Below, in pieces: positions 17,211 to 26,300 of a stretch of 64,000 nt of DNA (position 1 is the stretch's first letter; every line of letters begins with the position of its first letter). The position numbers and the translations under genes are program-made. The notes under the pieces are model-generated. The model was not told the origin of the DNA. It saw only the letters and a list, made by a program, of their open reading frames with translations, and did not search any database. The stretch is from Cytobacillus oceanisediminis (GTDB lineage Bacteria; Bacillota; Bacilli; Bacillales; Cytobacillaceae), in NCBI RefSeq assembly GCF_022811925.1, contig NZ_CP065512.1:1-64000 (forward strand), read 5' to 3'.

Positions 17211-17870
17211 TTAAGCTGATTGTTCCTCATTATCGATGGCGTCTGCATGACGGCTAATCCATCCACGGAAGTTCTTTGTCAAAGGACAAACGGCGACTCT
17301 CTCCTCCAATTTGCCAAAGTGGTTCAGGTATGGAACAAATCCAGATGTACCTGGTTTTTTCAGGTCAATCTGTCCTGAATGTCCGGTTACAACAACGTGG
17401 CAATTGTCATGTAAGCGAGTCAATGTCTTTTTCAATTCTTCCTTTGTGTAGTTCTGTGCTTCATCAATGATGACCCCAATGCGTTCATGGTCTTGACCTC
17501 TAAGGAATGTATGAGATTTCACTTCAATGAATCCATGTTTTTCATCCATTGCTTTTTCTGGATTGAGCTTCAGTTTTCGAATGGCACCCATGATTGGATC
17601 AGCATACTCCGCTTCTTTTTCCGGCTGTGTACCAGGACGAAACCCCATCTTATCTTCTTGGACTGGAGAAAAGATGTAATAAATCTTGTCGATTTTCTTA
17701 TTCTCATACAGGTAATACAAGGATGCCAAAGCAATGGTCGTCTTTCCTGTCCCTGCTTCTGAATTAGAGAACACTACATGCTTATCAATGATGGAATTAG
17801 CCATGTACTCCTGCTCATCCGTCATGTTCTGCCTAAGACCGTAAAAAAGATTGTGTTTATCTAATGGCAT
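17211..17870 (-). CDS. PhoH-like ATPase
   Basis: About 219 residues. ATG 17870 is preferred to a TTG six nt upstream because GATAGGGG is better spaced. Walker A EAGTGKTT, Walker B VIIDEAQNY, a VVTGHSGQIDL motif corresponding to the PhoH GDxxQIDL, and a C-terminal TKNFRGWISRHA identify the PhoH family of RecD-like P-loop NTPases. PhoH proteins are common in phages; RNA-related roles have been proposed but are not settled. It overlaps the end of the upstream 17857-18060 gene. Confidence 0.82.
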   Translation of the reverse strand: MPLDKHNLFYGLRQNMTDEQEYMANSIIDKHVVFSNSEAGTGKTTIALASLYYLYENKKIDKIYYIFSPVQEDKMGFRPGTQPEKEAEYADPIMGAIRKLKLNPEKAMDEKHGFIEVKSHTFLRGQDHERIGVIIDEAQNYTKEELKKTLTRLHDNCHVVVTGHSGQIDLKKPGTSGFVPYLNHFGKLEERVAVCPLTKNFRGWISRHADAIDNEEQSA

Positions 17871-18060
17871 CTTCAAAACCCCTATCCAATTTTTTAGAAT
17901 GTCGCTTTTGTCCTTGCTTCTTTTCCTTGATCAGCTTGTGCTTTTCCCAAAATTCCTCTTTGAGTTTTTCCTCAAGGGTACTGATTCGTTTCCTTAGTCC
18001 ATACATCTCATGCGCTTGCTTATGCAGTTCATCATGCAACCTATCGCAATCCATACACAC
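17857..18060 (-). CDS. Small coiled-coil protein
   Basis: About 67 residues. The start is uncertain: GTG 18060 lies 10 nt from AGGAAGG, with an ATG six nt further in. It begins VCMDCDRLHDELHKQ and continues as a basic coiled coil. The 3' end overlaps the PhoH gene by 14 nt, indicating coupled expression. The CxxC with a nearby His could bind metal. No family recognised. Confidence 0.5.
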   Translation of the reverse strand: MCMDCDRLHDELHKQAHEMYGLRKRISTLEEKLKEEFWEKHKLIKEKKQGQKRHSKKLDRGFEDAIR

Positions 18061-18152
18061 TTGAAACAATCCTTCCTATGTGGGTTTTTTAAAGAAACAT
18101 AATTTCTTTCAATCAACGAGTTTTCCACGCTCGTCTCTTCCGACTTGAAGCC

Positions 18153-18407
18153 CTAGAACCATTGGCTATTAGAGCTTCTTAGGTAGCCAACAATTTCATC
18201 GACTTTCTTAAGAGCGTCCTTTGTCGCAAAGTAAATGCCTGCTTCCAGGTCATACTCTTCTGGATTCACACATGCGGAAGTTCCAAGAACCTCGTATCCA
18301 TTCTCCATTTGGAGACATGCCACTGTGGTCTTTCTCCCCACTCTTGCTGATTCCTGACTCACAACCCAGTCTCTAAGCAGGTACTGCTCATGTTCACTGA
18401 ACTCCAT
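18153..18407 (-). CDS. Gp49-like (N4 gp49 / Sf6 gene 66 family) protein
   Basis: 84 residues. The segment GYEVLGTSACVNPEEYDLE followed by A..DALKKVDEIVGYL is the hallmark of the small phage family named after N4 gp49 and Sf6 gene 66, usual length 70-100 residues. Its biochemical role is unknown. It is the first gene of the leftward block and faces the divergent rightward genes, so it is probably among the first made from the leftward promoter. Confidence 0.72.
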   Translation of the reverse strand: MEFSEHEQYLLRDWVVSQESARVGRKTTVACLQMENGYEVLGTSACVNPEEYDLEAGIYFATKDALKKVDEIVGYLRSSNSQWF

Positions 18408-18764
18408 CTAATTGCCGCCCTCCTCTTCTCCTGACTTCCCCCGAAACTTAACCACTTTCTGCTTTTTTCTCAATGAAATACTGCAGGCTCATTTGCCACG
18501 CTCTCCCTTCCTGACCGTCCCCACACGAAAAAGACCGCTCATGATGCCGAAGGCATTTAAGCCCTGGCTCTTAAGCGGTTTGACAAACTTATGCTTTAAA
18601 TCCCCTTCTTATTTGCTCCTGACTTAATCCCCTATATAAGGAAGAAATTTTGAATTTTTTTCAGGCGCAAGTAGGTATATATGGGTCTTAACTGGTGGAC
18701 TTTCGATGCCCACCCCCCTGGACCTACGACAAAAACTAAACCAAGAGAAAGAAGGAGAATTTCG
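18408..18764. promoter_or_regulatory. Divergent control region between the leftward and rightward blocks
   Basis: This 357-bp gap separates the two transcription directions and should contain promoters for both. A long imperfect hairpin (AAGACCGCT near 18531 with AGCGGTTT near 18574) encloses CATGATGCCGAAGGCATTTAAG. CTATATAAGG at about 18640 and GTATATATGGG at about 18673 resemble the CTATATAG-type sites found repeatedly in this element. No convincing -35/-10 pair was found. AAGGAG precedes the 18765 start. Confidence 0.45.
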
Positions 18765-19205
18765 ATGAACAAGAAAGAGATCAAGCAATTAGAAAAGGTT
18801 GTAGCTGATGTGATTGGAGTGCCTAGCGTACAATTCATCAAGCCGGAGCATGTTGTAGAACCATCTGTAGATATGAAACTGCTGGAGATGGAGAACAAGC
18901 TAAATATGCTTCGTCACAATCAAATGACTTTGCGTCAAGCTAAAGAAGAAAAGAAAACACGCAGAGCCGTTAAGATTGACAGCCTAATTAATAAGGCAGT
19001 TGAAATCATGGACAATCCGGAGCAGTTAATCCGTAAGTCTAAGATTGCATACTCAGTGCTTAACTATTTCTTCCCGATTGAAGAGAATCTAGCGGAGGAG
19101 AAATTGGAGTATGTAATCCAGGGTCATTACGACCACCACAAGGTAGACGCTGTAGAAGAAGGAAATATCGTCTACCTTAATCGTGATTTCAAAGGTCTTA
19201 AGTAA
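18765..19205 (+). CDS. Hypothetical protein, first rightward gene
   Basis: 146 residues. ATG 18765 (MNKKEIKQLEK) is chosen because GAAGGAGAA lies 8 nt upstream; the frame is open further upstream without a ribosome site. The protein is helical and charged, with a basic central segment (EEKKTRRAVKIDSLI). It could bind nucleic acid. It is separated from the putative RNA polymerase gene by about 146 bp containing a GC-rich hairpin (GGGG...CCCC near 19215-19235), so they may be separate transcripts. Confidence 0.5.
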   Translation: MNKKEIKQLEKVVADVIGVPSVQFIKPEHVVEPSVDMKLLEMENKLNMLRHNQMTLRQAKEEKKTRRAVKIDSLINKAVEIMDNPEQLIRKSKIAYSVLNYFFPIEENLAEEKLEYVIQGHYDHHKVDAVEEGNIVYLNRDFKGLK

Positions 19206-19351
19206 TACAGAAGGCTGGGGCCTAGTCACCCCCGGCCTGTTTGTAATGCAGCCCTCCATGTGAGTGCCGGTCACAAGCCCGGATGAATGCAGAGTGCAAA
19301 CTACTATGTCTAGCTCTCGACGTTAAATTGAGCAGAAAGGAGAGTCATATT

Positions 19352-22300
19352 ATGACTACTTTAACAAGCGAGCAAACAGCAACAACTATGGTGCAGGAGG
19401 CTGACGAAACTACTGTATCTGTAGCAAACACACTAAACCAAATCGAAAGGAACGAATTAACCATGAACAAGAAATCTGTTGTATTCTCTGCTGCCAATGT
19501 CACTCTGATCCAGTCTGCGTCCCTACAAATTGCCAAAGCTGCCATGCAGGATATGGGTGTCTCTACTCCTCCCCTATCTCAGTTCATTGGTGAAGGTGTA
19601 AAAGAACTTATTGTGGATGTAAAACGCAATAAGTTTGTAGCTGTAAAAGAAGAAGGTGAGGATTTCATTCCATTCCACACTGCTAAAGGAAAGCAAATGA
19701 TCGATTTCCTTATGGTCGTTCTTCCGGCCCGCTTTCCGAAATTCATGGAATCTGCAGAATTCCAGGCGCTTGACAAGTTAAACCTAAAGGGTCGTTTGAC
19801 TGCGAAAGCGAAAGTAAAAGGCAAGAAAACCCGGGAAACCATCTTGATGGCTGCATTAAACCTAGACGACATTATTGCTGTCGCCTCTGACGTGGTACTT
19901 GGCAAGCTACGCGACTTTTCCGCTGAGGAATTAATGGAGAAAGTTATGGAAGAAATAGAGGAGGACAACAACAAGACTATTACTCTTCGAAAGAATGTCC
20001 GCTTCTACATTGCCAAAGATACGGAAGTGAAGAACCTTAACAACCTCCACTCCCTGTATCAAAAGATGTCCGGCAGTTTAGCTGCTTATCGTTTTGCCAC
20101 TGCTCTTAAGAAAAGAGCTACTGTCGTGAATGTTGTTAAAGAATACAAGAAAGATGGAATGGTCATGTCCATCGAGGAACCTCAGCTTGCTGTAGTTCTG
20201 GATGAAATGTGTGTATTCGACGGTTCAGGATCTTTGCCGTTTGGCGAAGCAAATGAAGCTGTACTAAAAGCAATCTTCTCTGGGGTTACTGTTTTGCACA
20301 GTGAAGAAGGCACGCTGGAAATGGGCGCGAACATTTCTGGCTTAGAAGAGTACAAGACTTATAAGACATACGCTAAGTCTATGTCCCAAGCTCGTTCTGG
20401 TGGCGCTGTTGGTTTCGATTCCATCGAGAGCATCGTAACCTTCTTCCTTGGGACTGGCCAAGATGAGCGTGCGTACGGAAAAACTCATTACCTGCACGAT
20501 GAAAACGGCAAGAAGTATGCCACTGGCTACAAGGTAATGGATGTAGCAAAAGCTTATAAGCGCTTCATGTTAGCAGCTTCAAATGGCCAGAAAGCAGATA
20601 AGGGTCTATTAAGCAGATTCAGCAAGAATATTAAGGTCGAAGAATTCAAGAAAGATGTAAACGGCCTTGAAGTGAAATATGTTGTGATCACCAATTCCAA
20701 AGATGAAAAGATCACAATGGCATTCACTAAAGATTTCACTGCCCGTATTCCAGAGGGTCAAGACTTTCTATTAAATGTATTGGACGAAAACAATGCGTTG
20801 GTTAATATCGAAACGTTCAAGCACTGGGATAATCCTGCGGCAGTTGAAGCATTGCTTACCCGCAACCTGACTGATGGTGGTGGCTGGGCATCACTTCGTA
20901 TTGTTAATGAACTTCGGGAAGCCGGTATACTGAATAGCTTTGATGCATTCCAGACTCGCATTAGTCACACTATCAAAGGCGCAGTCATTGCATATGAAGA
21001 GCTTTGCGGATTATTTGGTGCCGATTTGGTTATCACTGAGGGCATGGTGAAAGCTGAAGATATTGTAACAGATATCAGGGAGAATGGATTCCAGCTATTT
21101 GTCGTTGGCCAGCGTAAAGACGGCAATGATGGATTATGGCTTGCTTCTCAGGCTACTCAGCAAATGGGTCTTGACCTTGAGGAATTAAAGCGAAGCGTAG
21201 ATGAGAGTGTAGCCTTTGCTGAAAAGGCAATGGATGAGCAGCTGTCCTCTGACCTATTAACTATGATGAATGCAGCGGATGAAGAAGCTGAAAATGAATT
21301 TGCGGCATTTGACTACCTTCGCCTTGCTGAGGAGTTCGGAGATGTTCTTGATGAGCAATACATCAAGGACGAAATCGTTTCCCTTACAATCAAGAAATTG
21401 AATAAGCTTCTTGATGGCAAGATGTTCATCCAGAATGGTCGTGTCCGTTACATGTTCTCAGATCCTGTTGCCATCTACAATGCAGCAAAAGCTGGTCGCT
21501 ATGAAGTTCTTGCAGAGGATGCTGTACTGAATCCATATGAAGCTGTGCTTCCATCAAAGAAAGATGGTGAGGCTTTTATGGAAACAGGCGATTTCCTTTC
21601 CAACCGCTACCCAATCACTGTTACTCATGAAATTCCAGTTGTAACAGCAGTGGACGCTCCAGAGTACGCACAGCATGTGGAGGCAGGCTTATGGCAGGGA
21701 TGCATCTTCTTCGATGTCTTCTCATGGGTTGTTGCTCAGCAAGCAGGTGCTGACCATGATGGAGATTCTGCTTCTGTAGTTAAGGAAGAGATGCTGGTTA
21801 ATGCACGCTTAGGTTTTGAACTTGGCTTCTTTGGCAACAATGAGGTTCTTCCATTCATTGATGCTTATGTGAAGTATGAGGATGGAGAAGCTGTTGAATT
21901 TGGAACAGGCTGTCCTACTTATGTAACAGAGGTAGCTAAGAAGAACCAAAAGGTGAATGAAGCCATGGAGAAGAACGGTTTTGCAATTGAAGGCAATAGC
22001 ATCATCTTTGATCCAGCTGAATTTGAAGGAGAAAACGGGGATGTCCGCCGCCGTGAATTTCTGGAGATTGTTGCGGAAATGTCTCAAGAAATCACTGTCA
22101 ATACAATCGAGACAAGCTTGATCGGTGTGATTGCCAATCGCGCTATGATTCTAACAGACTTACTGACTCGCTCTGTCCTTACGGGAGAAGAACGCGTAAT
22201 TGTTGAACTGGATTTACTCTTCTTAACTACTGCTGGTAGATGGGAGATTGATAGACCCAAGCACGGGGGAGCGTACCTTGAAATGCCACGCATCAAGGAG

Positions 22301-23521
22301 CTGTTCGCAAACTTCAAATCGCGTTTCTTTGATGATTCTGAAATGGAATTAACAGATGCAGCCAAGTATGAATTATTGGCAGAAGAGAAAGGTGTTTATC
22401 GTCACATCTTTGGTCCGGTTAAACGCGAAGGCAAACTGGTAGGATTTGAAGTGAAGAAACCCCAATGGCTGGCATCACAGAAAGAAGAATACGGCGCTAG
22501 AAACATGGACAGCACATTCCAGCAGGTTTTCGGTACAATGGAGCGCCAAGGTGATAAGCCTAGCTATGCTGAAGAAGTCATTGAAGCATTATGTGCCAAG
22601 TTTGCTGTTGGCCACAGCAACAATGCCAAGAACAATATTCGCGGCCGTGTTAATGCACACATGGAGGTTGCACCGGAAGTTATGGATCACCTTCTTCAGA
22701 ATGTAAATGCCATTTACGCTCAGTATTCTCAGAAGGAAAGAATCCGTTCAGCTTCCGAAAAGCAATTCAGGGAGTATGCAGAACAGGAGCTTCGTAAAGC
22801 TGGGGTTTGGAGAAAGAAGAATCTTAAGTCTCTTACTAAGGCGAAGAGAACAGCCAAACTTAAAGCACATTATGAGAAGGAATTGTCTCAGTTCAGCATG
22901 GGCCGTGACCTATATAAGGCAGAGTTCCGCAAAGAAATGTATGCGGCTGCTAAGGCTATGGGCTATGATGTTCGCGCGCTTGTTGGCGCATTGTACCTGA
23001 TTGTCAGCGGTACAAAAATAAATGGCAAAGCAAGTTTCCGCAAGGATGGCCGTGAGTATCGCTTCTCAGCATCCAATGGATTCATCGCTTTACCATTCGA
23101 AGTGTTTGCGGAGGAAATGAGCTCATTGATCTCTGGAAAGATCTCTGAAACATATTTCGTTCCGCAGGATGTTACATTCACTCTTCTGCAGACTACACTG
23201 TTTGAAGGAGTTACAGCTCCAGAAACAGCTGTGAAGGTTCGTGTACTGAACCCCGTTGCAAAAGTAGCGAATAAAACTGTTGCTGTTAACCGCACTGTTC
23301 GTGTTGCGGTTAAACCAGAAGAACAAAAAGATTCTGTTCGCCTTGTAATGTACTTCTTAAACAAGGATGCACAAGTAATGGATGCAATGTCAGTTACTCG
23401 TGAAGATACAGCGTACATTGGGTTTGCTCCAACAAACTTCATGACCGGTATCTATGAAATCCCTGTTACGGAAATTGCATTTGGCGAAGAAGGAACAGTG
23501 GCAACTGTCCGCTTCCAATAA
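19352..23521 (+). CDS. Candidate single-subunit DNA-directed RNA polymerase (YonO-like, ADHDGD motif)
   Basis: 1389 residues. ATG 19352 is chosen because AAAGGAGAG lies upstream; an in-frame ATG at 19283 has none. Near residue 800 the protein reads QQAGADHDGDSASVV. ADxDGD is the metal-binding signature of the double-psi beta-barrel of multisubunit beta-prime (NADFDGD), QDE-1-like polymerases and the SPbeta polymerase YonO. The preceding FLSNRYPITVTHEIPVV resembles the strand context of beta-prime. TDGGGWASLRIVNEL near residue 510 may belong to the first barrel. YonO, as I recall, is about 900 residues, so this is much longer. The role would be transcription of phage genes without host sigma factors. 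The assignment rests on motif and context, not on a profile search. Confidence 0.72.
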   Translation: MTTLTSEQTATTMVQEADETTVSVANTLNQIERNELTMNKKSVVFSAANVTLIQSASLQIAKAAMQDMGVSTPPLSQFIGEGVKELIVDVKRNKFVAVKEEGEDFIPFHTAKGKQMIDFLMVVLPARFPKFMESAEFQALDKLNLKGRLTAKAKVKGKKTRETILMAALNLDDIIAVASDVVLGKLRDFSAEELMEKVMEEIEEDNNKTITLRKNVRFYIAKDTEVKNLNNLHSLYQKMSGSLAAYRFATALKKRATVVNVVKEYKKDGMVMSIEEPQLAVVLDEMCVFDGSGSLPFGEANEAVLKAIFSGVTVLHSEEGTLEMGANISGLEEYKTYKTYAKSMSQARSGGAVGFDSIESIVTFFLGTGQDERAYGKTHYLHDENGKKYATGYKVMDVAKAYKRFMLAASNGQKADKGLLSRFSKNIKVEEFKKDVNGLEVKYVVITNSKDEKITMAFTKDFTARIPEGQDFLLNVLDENNALVNIETFKHWDNPAAVEALLTRNLTDGGGWASLRIVNELREAGILNSFDAFQTRISHTIKGAVIAYEELCGLFGADLVITEGMVKAEDIVTDIRENGFQLFVVGQRKDGNDGLWLASQATQQMGLDLEELKRSVDESVAFAEKAMDEQLSSDLLTMMNAADEEAENEFAAFDYLRLAEEFGDVLDEQYIKDEIVSLTIKKLNKLLDGKMFIQNGRVRYMFSDPVAIYNAAKAGRYEVLAEDAVLNPYEAVLPSKKDGEAFMETGDFLSNRYPITVTHEIPVVTAVDAPEYAQHVEAGLWQGCIFFDVFSWVVAQQAGADHDGDSASVVKEEMLVNARLGFELGFFGNNEVLPFIDAYVKYEDGEAVEFGTGCPTYVTEVAKKNQKVNEAMEKNGFAIEGNSIIFDPAEFEGENGDVRRREFLEIVAEMSQEITVNTIETSLIGVIANRAMILTDLLTRSVLTGEERVIVELDLLFLTTAGRWEIDRPKHGGAYLEMPRIKELFANFKSRFFDDSEMELTDAAKYELLAEEKGVYRHIFGPVKREGKLVGFEVKKPQWLASQKEEYGARNMDSTFQQVFGTMERQGDKPSYAEEVIEALCAKFAVGHSNNAKNNIRGRVNAHMEVAPEVMDHLLQNVNAIYAQYSQKERIRSASEKQFREYAEQELRKAGVWRKKNLKSLTKAKRTAKLKAHYEKELSQFSMGRDLYKAEFRKEMYAAAKAMGYDVRALVGALYLIVSGTKINGKASFRKDGREYRFSASNGFIALPFEVFAEEMSSLISGKISETYFVPQDVTFTLLQTTLFEGVTAPETAVKVRVLNPVAKVANKTVAVNRTVRVAVKPEEQKDSVRLVMYFLNKDAQVMDAMSVTREDTAYIGFAPTNFMTGIYEIPVTEIAFGEEGTVATVRFQ

Positions 23522-23532
23522 TCAATCAAATA

Positions 23533-23580
23533 AGTGTCTGGAAACACTTGGGTAGAGTTACAGCTCTACCCTTTTATTTT
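23533..23580 (+). terminator. Terminator after the RNA polymerase gene
   Basis: A small hairpin AAGTGT/ACACTT is followed at once by an 8-bp stem GGGTAGAG/CTCTACCC with loop TTACAG and then TTTTATTTT. Confidence 0.8.
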
Positions 23581-23611
23581 ATCACATTGTAAATAAAAGG
23601 AGAGAAAAATT

Positions 23612-24307
23612 ATGTCAATCGATTACGGAAAAATGTTTGAAGCTTATGTTCAGGGAATCAACAAGAACACGGAAGCACTGCAGCAAGGTTTCCAAATGAT
23701 GATGCAGGCAGCACAGGCACAGGGAGTTGCAGCTCCACAGCCTATGGTTCAGCAGCCTGTCGTTCATCCGGTTAAACCAGTTACTCCAAAGCCAGTAATG
23801 GAGAACACAGCTTCTGCACCTAAGAAGTATGACTTGGTTATCAATATCCAGAAGCCTTGTCCTGGTTGCTCCTTCGCACCTGTTTGTCAGGCTAAGCCAT
23901 CATACATCCTGCCCGAGTGCGGGATATCCGGCATGAAGGAAGCAGCAATGGCCGCAGGAGAAATCCTCATTGAAGTAGCGGTAGATGAACAATATAAATA
24001 TTCATACCGTGCTTTCAAGAACAATCTCTATATTGGGGATGTTGCTCCTAATAATGAGACAAAGCCTCTCCGTGCTGAACTGGAGAAATACCCAGGCAAG
24101 ACTCTTAGGCTTTCTACTAATCTTATTAAGCCACTCGAGCATTCCGTCTTCACGAAGCTTCAGGCAGAAATCATGGAAGTGTTCGCCGGTCAGCCGGAGC
24201 CACCACAATATACTCCTCCTGTTTACGAAGAGCCAGTCACTCTTCCGCAGGATGGAGCAACACTGGATCTTGGAGAAATGGTTACCCAGGATTCTCTACC
24301 AATCTAA
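23612..24307 (+). CDS. Gln/Pro-rich protein with four-Cys cluster and SSB-like tail
   Basis: 231 residues. Residues 1-75 are Gln/Ala/Pro/Val-rich and probably disordered. Residues 78-110 contain KPCPGCSFAPVC and LPECG, a probable zinc or Fe-S cluster. The middle looks folded (about 110-195). The end is a Pro/Glu linker finishing QDSLPI, similar to the EDDLPI end of the 26755 protein and to the acidic tips of SSB proteins that recruit partners. It lies between RNA polymerase and helicase genes, so a role in replication or transcription is likely. The family is not recognised. Confidence 0.55.
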   Translation: MSIDYGKMFEAYVQGINKNTEALQQGFQMMMQAAQAQGVAAPQPMVQQPVVHPVKPVTPKPVMENTASAPKKYDLVINIQKPCPGCSFAPVCQAKPSYILPECGISGMKEAAMAAGEILIEVAVDEQYKYSYRAFKNNLYIGDVAPNNETKPLRAELEKYPGKTLRLSTNLIKPLEHSVFTKLQAEIMEVFAGQPEPPQYTPPVYEEPVTLPQDGATLDLGEMVTQDSLPI

Positions 24308-24310
24308 TGA

Positions 24311-24345
24311 ACAGGCAGGGGGCACTCCCCTGTCTTCTTTTTATA
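24311..24345 (+). terminator. Terminator before helicase gene
   Basis: Stem GGCAGGGG/TCCCCTGTC with a very short loop, followed by TTCTTTTT. Confidence 0.7.
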
Positions 24346-24404
24346 TATAGACAGATAGAAACCAAGTCGTTACAAATAAAAAACCAATAAGAGGAGAATT
24401 TTCG

Positions 24405-25799
24405 ATGAATAAAACAATGTCACTACAGGAACTGGTTAAAACAATCAATGAGCAAAACAAAGAAAAAGCAGCACCTACACCAGCTGTAAAAGAACCACAG
24501 GAAGATATTATCGAGGAAGCAAAGAAACCGTTCACTGTTCCACAAGTTATTGAGCCGGTTAAGCATGAAAAGAAAAAGAAGCGTAAGATTCAGCCAACAC
24601 CTTCACAGCAGACAATCATTAAAGACATCAAGCGCTGGTATTTCGGAAGCAAAGGATACTCCAAGTATGAGTTTGGGGGCTATGCAGGGGTTGGTAAGTC
24701 TACTGTCATTGAAATCATTCTTGAGGATGAGCTAAAGCTATCACCTTACAATGTACAAATGTGTGCTCCAACGGGGACAGCTGCTCTAGTTTTGCGTGAA
24801 AAGACACCTAAATTTGATTCCATGACTATGCACAAATTGTTCTATACGAAAGAAATAGTAGGAGGGAGGACAACCTGGGTTCCAACGACAATTAACATTA
24901 GAGGATGCAAACTCATTATTATTGATGAAGCCTCCATGGTCGGAAGAGTAAATGCAGAAGATGTTATTGCTATGTGCAGAGAAGCCGGTGTGAAATTACT
25001 AATTGTGGGGGATCCGGGCCAACTCCCTCCTGTCGATAAAAACAACGAAGGAAATACTGATTACTTCTTCATTAATCCCGATGCTATGCTGACGGAAGTA
25101 ATGCGCCAGGCAGCAGACAATCCAATTATCGCCTTATCCATGCAGATTCGCCAAGCTACCGAAGATGGTGTGGTATACCGCTTCCCTGTACATGATCAAA
25201 AGATTGGGAACAATCTCTTCATCATGAACAAAAATAAAATCAGTGTCCCTCAATTTGCCAAGTTAATCAACAATGGCGGCGCAATCATTGCCGGGACGCA
25301 CAAAACACGCAAGAGGTATAATACCTTAATCCGTGAGGAGCTTGGTTTTGATAAGCCTACTTTAATGGACGGAGAAAAGATTGTCATCAAGGAAAACACT
25401 GAAGGCGGAGAAGCAACAAACGGTATGCGCGGCACGGTTTCAAGAGTCCGGAAGAATAAAGGACTTATCCGGTTTGACTTCACTCCTGATGCCTTCAAGG
25501 GAACACATACACTTGAAGTGCATGAAGACATTCTGTTCGAGAGAAAGACCATGGCTCAAATGAAGAAAGAGAATTATATTCGCAAATCCAAAAAGGAACC
25601 GGAAATCCCACTGGGTGTTGAAGCATGGTTTGGTTATGTCATCACTGGACATGCGAGTCAGGGTTCTCAATGGAAAACGGTCTATGCGATTGATGAAGGA
25701 TATGTATTTAACCGTTCTGCGGATGGGTACAAGACCCAAAACAGATGGCTTTATACTGTAGTCACCAGGGCTTCAGAGAATTTGGTGGTATATAGATAA
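24405..25799 (+). CDS. RecD/Dda-like SF1B DNA helicase
   Basis: 464 residues, ATG after AAGAGGAGAA. After a charged linker (1-60), helicase motifs appear in order: PTPSQQTII (Q-type motif), GYAGVGKST (Walker A), MCAPTGTAA (Ia), LIIIDEASMV (Walker B), LLIVGDPGQLPPV (III), TGHASQGSQWKTV (V) and YTVVTRASENLVV (VI). This matches 5'-3' SF1B helicases such as T4 Dda and RecD2. It probably unwinds DNA at the phage replication fork with the DNA polymerase III alpha encoded at 50265-54890. The stop codon overlaps the start of the next small gene. Confidence 0.9.
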   Translation: MNKTMSLQELVKTINEQNKEKAAPTPAVKEPQEDIIEEAKKPFTVPQVIEPVKHEKKKKRKIQPTPSQQTIIKDIKRWYFGSKGYSKYEFGGYAGVGKSTVIEIILEDELKLSPYNVQMCAPTGTAALVLREKTPKFDSMTMHKLFYTKEIVGGRTTWVPTTINIRGCKLIIIDEASMVGRVNAEDVIAMCREAGVKLLIVGDPGQLPPVDKNNEGNTDYFFINPDAMLTEVMRQAADNPIIALSMQIRQATEDGVVYRFPVHDQKIGNNLFIMNKNKISVPQFAKLINNGGAIIAGTHKTRKRYNTLIREELGFDKPTLMDGEKIVIKENTEGGEATNGMRGTVSRVRKNKGLIRFDFTPDAFKGTHTLEVHEDILFERKTMAQMKKENYIRKSKKEPEIPLGVEAWFGYVITGHASQGSQWKTVYAIDEGYVFNRSADGYKTQNRWLYTVVTRASENLVVYR

Positions 25800-25978
25800 T
25801 GGATGATATCAGAATAAAGATCCTAGAGGAAGAAGCCACTTACTTAGACACCTGTGCAATGAAAGGTAAAATCTATCGGGTATTCAAATACAGGAAGAAT
25901 GGTCTCAATTACTATGAGATTTGGGCAGTAAAGAACAATCAGTTATCGTTTCTAATCGACTTTACTGGAACAATGTAA
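25799..25978 (+). CDS. Small basic protein coupled to helicase
   Basis: 59 residues. Its ATG overlaps the helicase stop codon (TAATG), so translation is coupled. Sequence MDDIRIKILEEEATY is followed by a probable beta-rich segment (KIYRVFKYRKNG, YYEIWAVKN). No known family. It ends 32 nt upstream of the hammerhead ribozyme. Confidence 0.6.
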   Translation: MDDIRIKILEEEATYLDTCAMKGKIYRVFKYRKNGLNYYEIWAVKNNQLSFLIDFTGTM

Positions 25979-26010
25979 ACACTTGGAGTGGGGTTTCGGC
26001 CCTGCTCCTT

Positions 26011-26067
26011 TTCTGTCTGCAGTTATCTATATTACTGCACTGATGAGTCCTACAGGACGAAACAGAA
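26011..26067 (+). ncRNA. Hammerhead ribozyme (type III topology)
   Basis: All core elements are present in order. Stem III is TTCTG (26011-26015) with CAGAA (26063-26067). The cleavage triplet GTC ends at 26017. Stem I is TGCAGT (26018-26023) with ACTGCA (26034-26039) around a 10-nt loop. The conserved CTGATGA is at 26040-26046. Stem II is GTCC-TACA-GGAC (26047-26058), and GAAA is at 26059-26062. No core position deviates. Stem III is the open stem, so the 57-nt RNA would cut itself after C26017. It lies in the leader between the helicase/59-aa genes and the SSB-like gene, so it probably processes that transcript. Confidence 0.93.
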
Positions 26068-26072
26068 TCTTC

Positions 26073-26300
26073 CCCCGGGCCTTCGGCCTGGGCTTCGCCC
26101 GTTGCTAACGCAACCCTCGTAACCTCGGGCTAACGCAGTCTTGCCCTGTGCGCTAACGCGCCACTGAACGTGGGGATATCTCAGGACTGAACGTGGGCAC
26201 TTATGATAAGGGCGCTAACGCACCCTCCCTCTTCGAGGTTAAAAACCGATTCGGCGTATTGGCCGGAAGGTGCCTTTTATCGGAAGGCTGACGCCTTCTC
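26073..26300 (+). ncRNA. String of stable tetraloop hairpins after the ribozyme
   Basis: Directly after the ribozyme come compact hairpins: GGCC-TTCG-GGCC-like (26080), GGGC-TTCG-GCCC (26090), GTTGC-TAAC-GCAAC (26099), GCGC-TAAC-GCGC (26150), GC-TAAC-GC within GGG..CCC (26210) and GAAGGC-TGAC-GCCTTC (26283). UUCG and UAAC loops closed by C-G are extra-stable. There is no T-run after most of them, so they are probably not all terminators. They may protect or structure the RNA left after ribozyme cutting, or represent decayed terminators. Confidence 0.5.

Noticed and set aside
19283..19351. Upstream start for the RNA polymerase candidate
   Set aside because: No ribosome site; AAAGGAGAG correctly precedes ATG 19352.
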